A stretch of 34,549 nucleotides of DNA from Tannerellaceae bacterium (GTDB taxonomy: Bacteria; Bacteroidota; Bacteroidia; Bacteroidales; Tannerellaceae), in NCBI GenBank assembly GCA_031284375.1, contig JAISZY010000052.1, forward strand, positions 1 through 34,549, given 5' to 3'. Below are positions 24,570 through 33,108 of this stretch, one piece after another. Within the stretch, counting starts at the first letter, position 1; the number at the start of each line of letters is the position of its first letter. Position numbers and translations under genes: made by a program. The notes under the pieces are model-generated. The model searched no databases and had not been told where the DNA came from. It saw nothing but the letters and a program-made list of their open reading frames with translations.

Positions 24570-25841
24570 TTATTTCTGGTCTATCATGCAGGCCACGGCG
24601 GCATCGCCGGTCACATTCACAGAAGTACGCAGCATGTCGAGCGGACGATCTATGCCGATAATCAACGCCAAACCTTCGGCAGGGATTCCTACGGAGGTGA
24701 GCACCATGGCAAGGATAACGTAGGTACCGCCCGGTATGCCCGGCGTTCCGATAGAAGAAAGAATGGTCATAAACAAGACGGTAAGGACTTGGAAGAACGA
24801 CAAATCAATGCCTAAGACCTGGGCGATGAAAAGAATGGCGATAGCCTGATAGCACGAGGTGCCGTCCATATTCACGGTCATGCCGACGGGCAAAACAAAA
24901 GAAGAGACTTCTTTCGATACGCCCAATTCTTCTTCCACCGCCTTCATGGTAACCGGAAGCGTAACGGCGCTGCTGCTGGTAGTAAAAGCAAAGAGCTGCA
25001 CCGGATACATGGCCCGCAGAAAACGTTTAACGCCGGTCTTACGTCCAAACAATTTGATAACAAGGGGATAAAAAGCAAACATGATAACGAACATGGCAAC
25101 CGCAACCGTAAGGGCATACAATGCCAAGGCGCTGAACACGCTTACATCGCCCCGGAAGTCGATTACCAATCCGGCCATCAGAGCCGTAACGCCTATGGGG
25201 GCCAGTTGGATGATAAAACCTACCATGCGGAGAATAACCTCGTTCAGGCCGTCGAAAAAGTCAATGACAGGACGGGCTTTTTCCTGGGGAATCAGCAAAA
25301 TGGCTACGGCAAAGAGAATAGCAAAGAAAATAACCTGCAGGATACTCGAATTGTTCGAGGCTGCGCTCACGATATTGTTTGGCACAATATCGTTCAGGAA
25401 GTTCAACGGGCCTTGTTCCTGCGTTTGTTCGGCAGCGGCGGCCTTTTCGGAGATGGCGTTCCGGTAGGTTTCCTGCAAATCGGCCACGATTTCCCTGTCC
25501 ACCAGAGCGCCGGGGCGAACCGCCAGGCCCATCCCGATGCCGAAAGAAACCGAAACAGTGATAAGGCACAAATAAATAAGCAACGTCCGCGTGCCAAGTT
25601 TGGAGAATTTACCCACGTCTTTCAGTCCGGTGACTCCTTTCACCAGGGTAGCGAAAATCAAAGGGATAGCAATCAATTGCAACAAGCGGATAAACAATTG
25701 CCCCCAAGGTGCAATCCAGTTGCCGATAAAACTCTCAGCGCGTACATACAAGGCGATTATTCCTATTATAATCCCAATAATCATCCCCAGTAGTATCTGC
25801 ATATACAAGGGGATAGAGAGAAGTTTGTTCCGAACGTTCAT
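24570..25841 (-). CDS. Dicarboxylate/amino-acid:cation symporter (DAACS family)
   Basis: This inner-membrane transporter (423 residues from the ATG at 25841) belongs to the GltP/DctA family that imports glutamate, aspartate or C4-dicarboxylates with Na+ or H+. About eight hydrophobic segments, the serine-rich re-entrant loop FTTSSSAVTLPVTM, the VNMDGTS motif, the second hairpin LSSIGTPGIPGGTYV and the C-terminal DRPLDMLRTSVNVTGDA are all present. An upstream in-frame ATG at 25916 would add 25 hydrophilic residues but lies beyond the promoter -7 element at 25865-25872, so I chose MNVRNKLL. First gene of a four-gene run. Confidence 0.94.
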   Translation of the reverse strand: MNVRNKLLSIPLYMQILLGMIIGIIIGIIALYVRAESFIGNWIAPWGQLFIRLLQLIAIPLIFATLVKGVTGLKDVGKFSKLGTRTLLIYLCLITVSVSFGIGMGLAVRPGALVDREIVADLQETYRNAISEKAAAAEQTQEQGPLNFLNDIVPNNIVSAASNNSSILQVIFFAILFAVAILLIPQEKARPVIDFFDGLNEVILRMVGFIIQLAPIGVTALMAGLVIDFRGDVSVFSALALYALTVAVAMFVIMFAFYPLVIKLFGRKTGVKRFLRAMYPVQLFAFTTSSSAVTLPVTMKAVEEELGVSKEVSSFVLPVGMTVNMDGTSCYQAIAILFIAQVLGIDLSFFQVLTVLFMTILSSIGTPGIPGGTYVILAMVLTSVGIPAEGLALIIGIDRPLDMLRTSVNVTGDAAVACMIDQK

Positions 25842-25864
25842 AGAATGATAAAGTTTATTTGGCA

Positions 25865-25872
25865 CAAAGATA
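25865..25872 (-). promoter_or_regulatory. -7 promoter element for the symporter-SNF2-MscS run
   Basis: TATCTTTG on the - strand is an exact TAnnTTTG match 23 bases upstream of the chosen symporter start. No -33 TTG at standard spacing was found. Its place decides the start codon: the longer reading frame begins upstream of it. Confidence 0.6.
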
Positions 25873-25917
25873 ACGTCATCCAAACGATTTTCCCCCATCT
25901 TCCCAAACAAATACAAC

Positions 25918-25936
25918 GGCTGGCGATTGACCAGCC
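25918..25936 (-). terminator. Terminator of the efflux-pump operon
   Basis: GGCTGG (25918-25923) pairs with CCAGCC (25931-25936) around a 7-nt loop. Read on the - strand it lies 21 bases after the TolC-like stop and is followed by GTTGTATTTGTTT, a T-rich run. It separates the pump operon from the symporter promoter. Confidence 0.7.
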
Positions 25937-25957
25937 TCGACTTTGGAGTGTTTAGGT

Positions 25958-27316
25958 TTATTCCGGGAGGGAGATAGGAATCCCGTTATAGAAATCTAAT
26001 ATTTTGGTGCGGAAGACGAAGTCGTATTTGGCTTGCGCCTGTTCGGAGAGGCTCTGGGCGTATTTGGTTTTCGATTCGTTGTACTCAAACACCGTGCTGC
26101 GGCCTGTGGCATAGCGTTCTTCGGCATATTTGAAGGCTTCCCGACTGGCTTCTACCGATTGGGTGGAGGCGGTGTATTTTTCCTGTGCCGACGTGGCGTT
26201 GAAGTACGCTTGCTGTATTTCTTTATAAAGCGTTTTCTTTGTGTTTTCTATCGCTAATTCCTGAGCAATAACGGCTACACGGGCCGAGCGCACACTGTTG
26301 CGCACTTCAAAGCGGCTGAAGATAGGTATATTGAGGCTAAAGCCGATTGTTTTCCGCTCATTTTGCCTCAACTGGTCGTTGAAACGTACATTCGCCACAT
26401 CGTCGGCTCCGGAATAATAGTAGTATCCGTTGCTGTAACTCAGGTTGAGGTTCAATTGAGGATAATAACCCGCCTTTGCCACCCGGAGCATTTTCCGGCG
26501 ACTTTCGAGCATCCACTCCTGTTCTTTTATCTGGGGTTTGACCGTTACGGCATTCAAATAAATGATATCCGGCGAGAGTATCCGTTCAACGGCTTTGTCC
26601 GTCGGCTCCGGCAAAAGCGGAAGGGCGATATCAAAGTCGGCTCCGCTCCGCTCCAGTTCCAGCAATTGGGCCAGGTTGAGCAAGGCTAAGGTTACATTAT
26701 TCCGCGCTTCGGTGCGGGTTACTTCGTCTTTGGCTCGTTGCGCTTTGATATCGTAGAGCTGGGAGAGGGGCGCTTTGCCGGCGTTTACCAAAGCCTCCGT
26801 CTTGGCCACCTGTTCGGCAGTCAGGGCGATTTGCAGTTCGGCGATATGCAATATTTCTTTGTTGTAAAGCGCCTGCAGATAGTAGGAGGCGACGCCGATG
26901 GCCAAATCGTCTTTTGCTTTATGGAGCGATTCGACGGCAGCCTGGAGGTTCAATTTGCGGGCGGCGATGGTATTCGGTATCTTGAAGCCGTCGAAAAGAG
27001 GCATACCGACCTGGACATAGGCCGACGAATTGGCCGAGTTCCGGTCTACAATCACCCCGTCTTTGGAGGGCGAACGTCCGAAGTCGAAGTTCTGCCCCAG
27101 TCCGGCGTTCAGGTTGGGCAGCCAACTGTTTTTGGCTGTATTCATTTCTATTTCGCGAGTTTCCTGTTCCAGTAGTCGTTGTTTGAGGTCGATATTGTTT
27201 TCCGTAGCATAGCGGATACATTCTTCCAGCGTCCACAGGCGAGTTTGCGCTATGGACGGGAGGCTAAGGGCCAGGCAGACGGCCGTTATTATACAGGGTT
27301 TTATAGGGATTTTCAT
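25958..27316 (-). CDS. TolC-family outer-membrane efflux channel
   Basis: This 452-residue protein starts with a signal peptide (about 1-23, ending SIAQ) and has two related halves of long helices with strands between them, typical of outer-membrane efflux proteins: LEECIRYATENNIDLKQ begins the first, and TKKTLYKEIQQAYFNATSAQEKYTAS-like helical sequence lies in the second (shown here only in part as YFNATSAQEKY). As a trimer it would form the exit duct for the pump. It is the last gene of the operon, 18 bases after the membrane-fusion gene, and ends just before a stem-loop. Confidence 0.94.
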   Translation of the reverse strand: MKIPIKPCIITAVCLALSLPSIAQTRLWTLEECIRYATENNIDLKQRLLEQETREIEMNTAKNSWLPNLNAGLGQNFDFGRSPSKDGVIVDRNSANSSAYVQVGMPLFDGFKIPNTIAARKLNLQAAVESLHKAKDDLAIGVASYYLQALYNKEILHIAELQIALTAEQVAKTEALVNAGKAPLSQLYDIKAQRAKDEVTRTEARNNVTLALLNLAQLLELERSGADFDIALPLLPEPTDKAVERILSPDIIYLNAVTVKPQIKEQEWMLESRRKMLRVAKAGYYPQLNLNLSYSNGYYYYSGADDVANVRFNDQLRQNERKTIGFSLNIPIFSRFEVRNSVRSARVAVIAQELAIENTKKTLYKEIQQAYFNATSAQEKYTASTQSVEASREAFKYAEERYATGRSTVFEYNESKTKYAQSLSEQAQAKYDFVFRTKILDFYNGIPISLPE

Positions 27317-27334
27317 GATTTTCCGTTTGTTTTA

Positions 27335-28462
27335 TTACTTAGATTCCTTCTTTGGGTCGATGGCGGCGCCCCGTATCTTGTTGCCTTCGGTAAGGCCTTC
27401 TTTTATCTCAATCTTGATACCGTCGGAAAGGCCGGTTGTTACAAAATGCCGTTCAAAGACTTGTTCCGGTTTTTCTTGTTTGACTATTTGCACAAAGGCC
27501 GAATCGCCATGAAATTCGACGGTACTTTCCGGTATCGTCAATACATCTTCCACACGTTTCAGCACGATTTCGGCATTGGCGCTATATCCGGCACGGATAA
27601 AGGCGTCTTCGGGGATATTCACGGCGGCTTTTATCTCAAACTGTATGGCTCCGTTTTTATCTACTCCCTTGGGCGATACGTATTCCAGCGTAGCGTCGAA
27701 CACACGACTTTCCATCGCGCCTATGGTTAGTTTGATGGGCATTCCTTCGTGGATACGTCCTATTTCGGTTTCGTCTACATTACCTCGGAATATCATATCG
27801 TTCATATCGGCCACGGACGAGATGGTAGTCCCGTCGTTAAAGTTGTTCGATTGTATCACGGAGTTCCCTACTTTTACCGGCACATCGAGTATCATCCCCG
27901 TGATGGTACTGCGAATTTGCGTTGTGCTGGCTACTTTCGAGTTGCGGGTAATTCCGTCGCGGATAATTTCCAGCGCATTCTGGGCGTTGGCATATTCTTC
28001 TTTCGCTTTCAGATAATTGGCATTGGAAACATTAAATTCTTCTTTCGAGATGACACCCTGTCCGAAAAGCGTTTCATCCCGGCGAAAGGTTTCTTCCACC
28101 TGTTTGAGGGTAATATCGGCCACGTTCACGCGCGATTCGGCGCTATTGAGTTGCACCATTTCGGGTATCACTTTGATGCGCGCCAGGATTTCGCCTTCCT
28201 TCACCATTTGGCCGGCTTCTTTGAGCAGTTCGGAGATGATTCCCGAAATCTGCGGTTTTATCAGTACTTCATAGCGAGGTTCTACGCTACCGGTTGCTAC
28301 TGTTTTTGTTTCGACCGTATCGCGTGTTGGCGTTACAATTTCGTAGACTACAACTACCGGTTGGGCTTTTTTCCACAAAAAATAAAAGGTGCCGAGAACG
28401 GCTACTCCCACAAATATCAGTAAGATGATACGGAGTATCTTTTTAAAAATACGATTTTTCAT
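27335..28462 (-). CDS. Periplasmic adaptor (membrane-fusion/HlyD-MacA type)
   Basis: This 375-residue protein has one N-terminal membrane anchor (about 8-30) and then the adaptor layout: a lipoyl half-motif (VEPRYEVLIKPQISGIISEL, about 57-76), a helical hairpin (about 105-170), the second lipoyl half (STITGMILDVPVKVGNSV), a beta-barrel domain and a membrane-proximal domain. It links the inner-membrane ABC permeases to the TolC-like channel. It lies 30 bases after the second permease gene. Confidence 0.94.
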   Translation of the reverse strand: MKNRIFKKILRIILLIFVGVAVLGTFYFLWKKAQPVVVVYEIVTPTRDTVETKTVATGSVEPRYEVLIKPQISGIISELLKEAGQMVKEGEILARIKVIPEMVQLNSAESRVNVADITLKQVEETFRRDETLFGQGVISKEEFNVSNANYLKAKEEYANAQNALEIIRDGITRNSKVASTTQIRSTITGMILDVPVKVGNSVIQSNNFNDGTTISSVADMNDMIFRGNVDETEIGRIHEGMPIKLTIGAMESRVFDATLEYVSPKGVDKNGAIQFEIKAAVNIPEDAFIRAGYSANAEIVLKRVEDVLTIPESTVEFHGDSAFVQIVKQEKPEQVFERHFVTTGLSDGIKIEIKEGLTEGNKIRGAAIDPKKESK

Positions 28463-28492
28463 ACTTCGATTCGTTCTTAAGTTGTTTAATTA

Positions 28493-29758
28493 TTATTCTT
28501 CACGTATGGCGTCGATCGCCTTGATTTTCATAGCTCGCCAGGCAGGTATCAAGCCGGCCAGCAGTCCGCAGAACAGCAGTACGCCAGTAGCGGCCAAAGC
28601 AGTCTGGATGCTTACCGAGGGATTGGTAAAAAAGGTTTCACCATCGGACGAGGGAGGTTGTGCCGTCAGTATCCGGGTTACCATATCTAAGATAAACACC
28701 CCCAAACTCAAACCCAATAGTCCGGCCAGCGCCGTGAGCAAAAGGCTTTCGCTCATCACCTGCGATATGATATTGAAGGGTTTGGCTCCCAAGGCGCGGC
28801 GCACGCCTATCTCTTTTGTCCGCTCTTTGATGGTTACCATCATGATGTTGCTCACTCCGATAATGCCGGCCAGCAACGTTCCCATCCCCACCAGCCATAC
28901 CAATATATCTATACCGGCAAAAAGGTTGTTGAAGGTGGCGAACTGTGCGGCCAGATTGATAACGGCCACCGCTTGCGGGTCATCAGGCGCTATTTGGTTT
29001 TGCGACTTCAATACAGCCGTTACATCATCCACTACCCTCTGTATGGGCGTACCCTGTTCGATGCTTATGACCAATAAATGGATAACGTCGCCCTGATTCA
29101 TCGTCTGCTGCAAAGTAGAAAAGGGGACAGATACCGACTCCGAAGTTCTTCCGTTAATATTGATACCTGTGGCTTTGGAGTTGGTCACACCTACCACCTG
29201 GTAGTATAAGCCGTTTACCCGAATGTATTTGCCGCAAGGGTTTTCGTTTTTGAAAAGCGTTTCATTCACCCGGGTTCCTATCACGCATACTTTTCGTTTT
29301 TCCTGTGCGTCTATCTCATTGATAAGCCTCCCATAGTAGAGGTTTTGTGCATCCACGCGGAAGTAATCCGGCAAGACGCCTTTTACATTGAACGTTCCCG
29401 TTAATTGACCGTAACCAACGTTTTTCTCTCTTCTTCCGCCAACCAAAAGCGGCGAAACAACATCTACTCCCTTCACCTCTTCTTTCACAGCGATTACATC
29501 CCGGTTTCGCATATTCCAGTAACGCCCTTTATTGAATCCTTTGTAGGGTTCGCTGGTACGGTCTGTAATGATAAAAATGGTATTGGTGGCGAATCCGTCC
29601 AGGCCCCCCAGTATACCGGTTTTCAACCCTACGCCCGAACCCAAAAGAAGCACCAGCATCAGGATGCCCCAGAACACGCCGAAGCAGGTAAGCAAACTGC
29701 GCGTCTTATTGCGGGTGATAGTCACCCATATTTCTACCAATCTGTCGATATCAAACAT
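28493..29758 (-). CDS. MacB-type ABC transporter permease, second copy
   Basis: This 421-residue permease has an N-terminal membrane helix (about 19-45, SLLTCFGVFWGILMLVLLLG), a large periplasmic MacB-type domain (about 50-285) and three C-terminal helices of the FtsX type (about 290-410), with the coupling motif ERTKEIGVRRALGAKP (about 319-334) that meets the ATPase. MacB normally fuses ATPase and permease; here they are separate. It is a paralogue of the permease encoded just upstream, so the two probably form a heterodimer. Confidence 0.94.
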   Translation of the reverse strand: MFDIDRLVEIWVTITRNKTRSLLTCFGVFWGILMLVLLLGSGVGLKTGILGGLDGFATNTIFIITDRTSEPYKGFNKGRYWNMRNRDVIAVKEEVKGVDVVSPLLVGGRREKNVGYGQLTGTFNVKGVLPDYFRVDAQNLYYGRLINEIDAQEKRKVCVIGTRVNETLFKNENPCGKYIRVNGLYYQVVGVTNSKATGININGRTSESVSVPFSTLQQTMNQGDVIHLLVISIEQGTPIQRVVDDVTAVLKSQNQIAPDDPQAVAVINLAAQFATFNNLFAGIDILVWLVGMGTLLAGIIGVSNIMMVTIKERTKEIGVRRALGAKPFNIISQVMSESLLLTALAGLLGLSLGVFILDMVTRILTAQPPSSDGETFFTNPSVSIQTALAATGVLLFCGLLAGLIPAWRAMKIKAIDAIREE

Positions 29759-29769
29759 AGTTCTTTGTT

Positions 29770-31050
29770 TTATTCCATTCGTATGGCATCAATGGCCGAA
29801 ATCTTTACGGCTTTGCGTGCCGGGAAGTAGCCGGCCAGTACGCCGGCAATGATTAGCACGCCGGTGGCGGCAAGCGAGATACCCAGGTCTACGGTAGGAT
29901 GGCGGAATACGGTGGTACTCCCTTCCCGTCCTCCACTGCTGGAGGCAGCATTGGCGCCGGTCATATCCATGAAGTAGTCTATGGCTTCGGTCAGTCCGAT
30001 TCCGCTCACCATCCCGATATAGCCGAATACGGCCGTAACTAAGACAGCTTCTACGATAATCAGTCGCAGGATGGAAGACGGCTTAGCGCCTATCGCCTTG
30101 CGGATGCCGAACTCTTTGGTACGTTCGCGCACGGTGATGAGCATAATATTGCTTACTCCCACAATTCCCGCCGTGAGTGTGCCTATTCCCACAATCCAGA
30201 TAAAGAAAGCGATACCGTTGGTCATACCCTGCCACATTCTGTATTCTTCTCCCGCGCTGTAAAAGCCAATGGCGTTTTTATCTTCCGGACTAAACTGATG
30301 CCGGCGTGCAAAGCGTTCCTTCAGTCTATTTTCGAAGGCTTCCGCTTGCGCCTTGGTATTGACGCCTTCTACGGTAAAGAGAATCTCGTCTACCCGGTAT
30401 CCGCCGCCAAAAAGTGTCTGTCCGGTGGTAAACGGGATATAGGCCGGCGAATCGGTGGTTTTATTTTCATCTTCATAAACGCCGATTACCTGAAACATGC
30501 CGTTTCCTATCCGCACATACTTATCCAGCGGATCAATAGAATCGCGAAAAAGGACAGTAGCCATACGCGGACTTAAGACAATCACCTTTCTTCGTTCGGC
30601 CAGGTCTAAAGCATTGATAAAACGTCCATTTCCCGAATGTACCGGCACAAAAGAAATGGAGGCAAAATCGGGATACACACTCCGTAGCCGACCGGTCAGG
30701 TATTCTTTATCAAAAGAAATCGTATCGCTCCGGTCGTTCACGGGCGAGATAAAACCCACTTCGGGATGGAATCTTTTGACGTCTTCCACGTCTTCGATGG
30801 TGAATTCCAGTCTACGGTTGGTAGGCATTCCTTTATAAGGCAGCGTGGTATAGCGAGTCCAGCAGTCGCACATATTGGTCGAGATATTGCGGAAGTTATA
30901 CCCGATGCCGTTGCTCAATCCGTTGCCGGCTCCGAGCAAGACAATCAGCATGAAGATGCCCCATGTTACGGAGAAGCCGGTAAGGAAGGTACGGAGTTTG
31001 TTCTTCTTCATCGTACTCCATATCTCCTGGAGATTATTAAATTCAAACAT
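29770..31050 (-). CDS. MacB-type ABC transporter permease, first copy
   Basis: This 426-residue permease has the same layout as its neighbour: N-terminal helix (about 19-45, with LTGFSVTWGIFMLIVLLG), periplasmic domain, then three C-terminal helices with ERTKEFGIRKAIGAKPSS as coupling helix. The periplasmic domain is clearly diverged from that of the second copy. Its start overlaps the ATPase gene stop by 8 bases, and 11 bases separate it from the second permease gene. It may export a peptide, lipoprotein-like or antibiotic substrate; none can be named. Confidence 0.94.
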   Translation of the reverse strand: MFEFNNLQEIWSTMKKNKLRTFLTGFSVTWGIFMLIVLLGAGNGLSNGIGYNFRNISTNMCDCWTRYTTLPYKGMPTNRRLEFTIEDVEDVKRFHPEVGFISPVNDRSDTISFDKEYLTGRLRSVYPDFASISFVPVHSGNGRFINALDLAERRKVIVLSPRMATVLFRDSIDPLDKYVRIGNGMFQVIGVYEDENKTTDSPAYIPFTTGQTLFGGGYRVDEILFTVEGVNTKAQAEAFENRLKERFARRHQFSPEDKNAIGFYSAGEEYRMWQGMTNGIAFFIWIVGIGTLTAGIVGVSNIMLITVRERTKEFGIRKAIGAKPSSILRLIIVEAVLVTAVFGYIGMVSGIGLTEAIDYFMDMTGANAASSSGGREGSTTVFRHPTVDLGISLAATGVLIIAGVLAGYFPARKAVKISAIDAIRME

Positions 31051-31729
31051 AGTGCGGAACTTTTTCGATAGATTCGATCACGCCGTCTTTCAGGCGTATG
31101 ATACGGTCGGTCACTGCCGCCACGGACGAGTCGTGGGTAACGATAATCCTCGTCATCCCTTCTTTATTTACTGTCCGCAGGAGTTCCATCACCTCTACGG
31201 TTGTTACACTGTCTAATGCGCCGGTTGGTTCGTCGGCCAGAACGACGCGGGGCCGGGCTATCAGGGCGCGGGCAATGGCTACCCGTTGTTTTTGTCCGCC
31301 GGAGAGTTCGCTGGGCATGTGATCCGCCCAGTCGGCCAGCCCTACCATATTGAGGTATTCCATTGCTACGGCATTCCGTTTCCTTCGCTTCATTCCCTGA
31401 TAATAGAGCGGGAGGGCCACGTTTTCCAAGGCATTCTTGAAAGAAATCAGGTTGAAAGACTGGAAAATAAAGCCAATCATCCGGTTCCGGCACTCTGCGG
31501 CGCGGCTTTCGCTCAGGTTGCGAATCAGTAAGCCATTGAGGCTATAAGCGCCGCTATCATACGTGTCCAATATGCCGAGAATATTCAGCAAGGTGGACTT
31601 TCCCGAACCGGAGGCGCCCATAATAGAAACCATTTCTCCTTCTTTTATCTCCAAATCTATACCCTTCAACACATGCAGGGGAGCTCCATTGTAATACGTC
31701 TTGTGAATGTCTTTCAATTGAATTATCAT
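31043..31729 (-). CDS. ABC transporter ATPase of the MacB/LolD type
   Basis: This 228-residue cytoplasmic ATPase drives the pump. Walker A is GASGSGKST (38-46), the Q-loop lies in IGFIFQSFNL, the signature is LSGGQKQR (142-149), Walker B is RVVLADEP (161-168) followed by TGALD, and the switch His is in IIVTHD. This sequence pattern belongs to the MacB/LolD/FtsE group. It is the first gene of a five-gene operon (ATPase, two permeases, adaptor, outer-membrane channel). Confidence 0.96.
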   Translation of the reverse strand: MIIQLKDIHKTYYNGAPLHVLKGIDLEIKEGEMVSIMGASGSGKSTLLNILGILDTYDSGAYSLNGLLIRNLSESRAAECRNRMIGFIFQSFNLISFKNALENVALPLYYQGMKRRKRNAVAMEYLNMVGLADWADHMPSELSGGQKQRVAIARALIARPRVVLADEPTGALDSVTTVEVMELLRTVNKEGMTRIIVTHDSSVAAVTDRIIRLKDGVIESIEKVPHYV

Positions 31730-31828
31730 AGGGATTTGTTTTGTTCCTTTCTGTTATAGACGCAAAAAACTCAAAAATGTTTCACGCTTTACATAAATTT
31801 TTAAGAAGCGTATTGCATTTTCTTTTTT

Positions 31829-32011
31829 TTATTCTTTTTTTTCCTTTTCTTTTTTCACACGTCCGGCCTTGCGCAACGCTTGGTCGAGTATGAACAGAAT
31901 CTGCCCATTGATACTGCGAAACTCATCGGCAGCCCATTTCTCTATGGCATCCATCATATCGGGGTCGATACGAAGAATAAAAGTTTTGTTTGCACTATCT
32001 CTTTTCGGCAT
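31829..32011 (-). CDS. Arc-like ribbon-helix-helix DNA-binding protein
   Basis: This 60-residue protein resembles Arc-family ribbon-helix-helix regulators. The strand FILRID (about 11-16) would sit in the major groove and is followed by PDMMDAIEKWAADEFRSI and NGQILFILDQALRKA, the two helices of the fold. The C-terminus is a Lys/Glu tail. It starts 9 bases after the SPFH gene stop, a pairing that I recall as recurrent in other genomes. Its target is unknown; the region before the SPFH gene or the pump promoter are candidates. Confidence 0.85.
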   Translation of the reverse strand: MPKRDSANKTFILRIDPDMMDAIEKWAADEFRSINGQILFILDQALRKAGRVKKEKEKKE

Positions 32012-32020
32012 TATTGTTTT

Positions 32021-32992
32021 TCAATGATGTAGCGTGCCTGTATTTAATACCGGTTGGGCGGCTTCGTCGGCGCAGAGAACTACCAAGAGATTGCTCACCA
32101 TAGCGGCTTTCTTGTCTTCGTCTAAGGTGACTATACTTTCTTTTTCCAATTTATTAAGCGCCAGTTGTACCATGCTAACAGCTCCTTCCACAATTTTTTC
32201 GCGTGCCGAAATGATCGCATCGGCTTGTTGTCGCCGCAACATAACGCCGGCTATTTCGGAAGCATAGGCTAAGTAGTTGATGCGTGCCTCTATCACCTCT
32301 ATTCCGGCAATAGCTAAGCGACTGTTTATTTCTTCTTCTAATTTCCGGGCTACTTCGCCGTCGCCCGAACGAAGCGTAACCGAATCGTCGCTGCTTTCGT
32401 TCGAATCGTAAGCATACATCCCCGCTATCTGGCGCAATGCCGCATCACTCTGGGTTTTGACAAAATTTTCGTAGCTCTGCATCAACTTAGGCAGTTTATT
32501 GAGCGAGTCCACAGCCGTCCAGAAATCAGTCTTCTTTCCGGATTCGATGCTTGAAATAGACGAAGAATCAATGTCAAACATGGCTTTGTACGTATCTTTT
32601 ACTTTCCATACCATCACGGCGCCAATCATCACCGGATTCCCCACTTTGTCGTTTACCTTTACGGGGAGTACATCCAAATTGCGGGCGCGCAGGGTAATTC
32701 TCTTCCGTTCGTTGAAAGGGTTTATCCAGAAAAATCCATTATCCGTAATTGTTCCTCTGTATTTTCCGAAGAAAACAACTACACGGGCTTCGTTGGGTTC
32801 TATAATCGTAAGCCCTATAATTGTGAAGGGGATAAACAAACCTCCGCCTATACAAGCCGTCAGTATACTCCATGCTTCGAAGAGTGTAAACAGGCGCACG
32901 GATAAACAGACAACTAAAAACAAGATCAATAAGGCTGCAAATCCTGAGATCTTGATGCCTCTAAATGTTTTCTCTTTTGTTTCCATAATCAT
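32021..32992 (-). CDS. SPFH (stomatin/prohibitin/band-7) domain membrane protein
   Basis: This 323-residue protein has two N-terminal hydrophobic segments (about 13-35 and 43-62) followed by an SPFH domain starting at IEPNEARVVVFFGKYRGTI and containing FWINPFNERKRITLRARNLD, then a helical part with LAYASEIAGVMLRRQQADAIIS (given in two pieces: LAYASEIAG and VMLRRQQADAIIS), typical of stomatin-like proteins. Such proteins form membrane scaffolds that organise domains or proteases. M3 at 32986 is an equally plausible start. It is followed by the Arc-like gene. I see no partner protease (NfeD) nearby. Confidence 0.92.
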   Translation of the reverse strand: MIMETKEKTFRGIKISGFAALLILFLVVCLSVRLFTLFEAWSILTACIGGGLFIPFTIIGLTIIEPNEARVVVFFGKYRGTITDNGFFWINPFNERKRITLRARNLDVLPVKVNDKVGNPVMIGAVMVWKVKDTYKAMFDIDSSSISSIESGKKTDFWTAVDSLNKLPKLMQSYENFVKTQSDAALRQIAGMYAYDSNESSDDSVTLRSGDGEVARKLEEEINSRLAIAGIEVIEARINYLAYASEIAGVMLRRQQADAIISAREKIVEGAVSMVQLALNKLEKESIVTLDEDKKAAMVSNLLVVLCADEAAQPVLNTGTLHH

Positions 32993-33042
32993 AAAAATAA
33001 AATATGTTTTGTGATATTAAAATGATATCGCAAAGCAATCAT

Positions 33043-33099
33043 TATTTCCGGATATTTCCGGTAATGTTTTTGTTAAAAATGCCTAAAGCCCGGAAATAA
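33043..33099. repeat. 10-bp inverted repeat upstream of the SPFH gene
   Basis: TTATTTCCGG (33043-33052) and CCGGAAATAA (33090-33099) are perfect inverted copies 37 bases apart, and a further TATTTCCG copy follows the first directly. The region lies between the MalY-like stop and the SPFH start on the - strand. It may be an operator or a long-loop terminator; no T-run decides this. Confidence 0.5.
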
Positions 33100-33108
33100 A
33101 ATTTGTAG

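Noticed and set aside
24570-25916. Longer start of the symporter gene at 25916
   Set aside because: It lies upstream of the -7 element and adds a hydrophilic stretch not expected before the first membrane segment.
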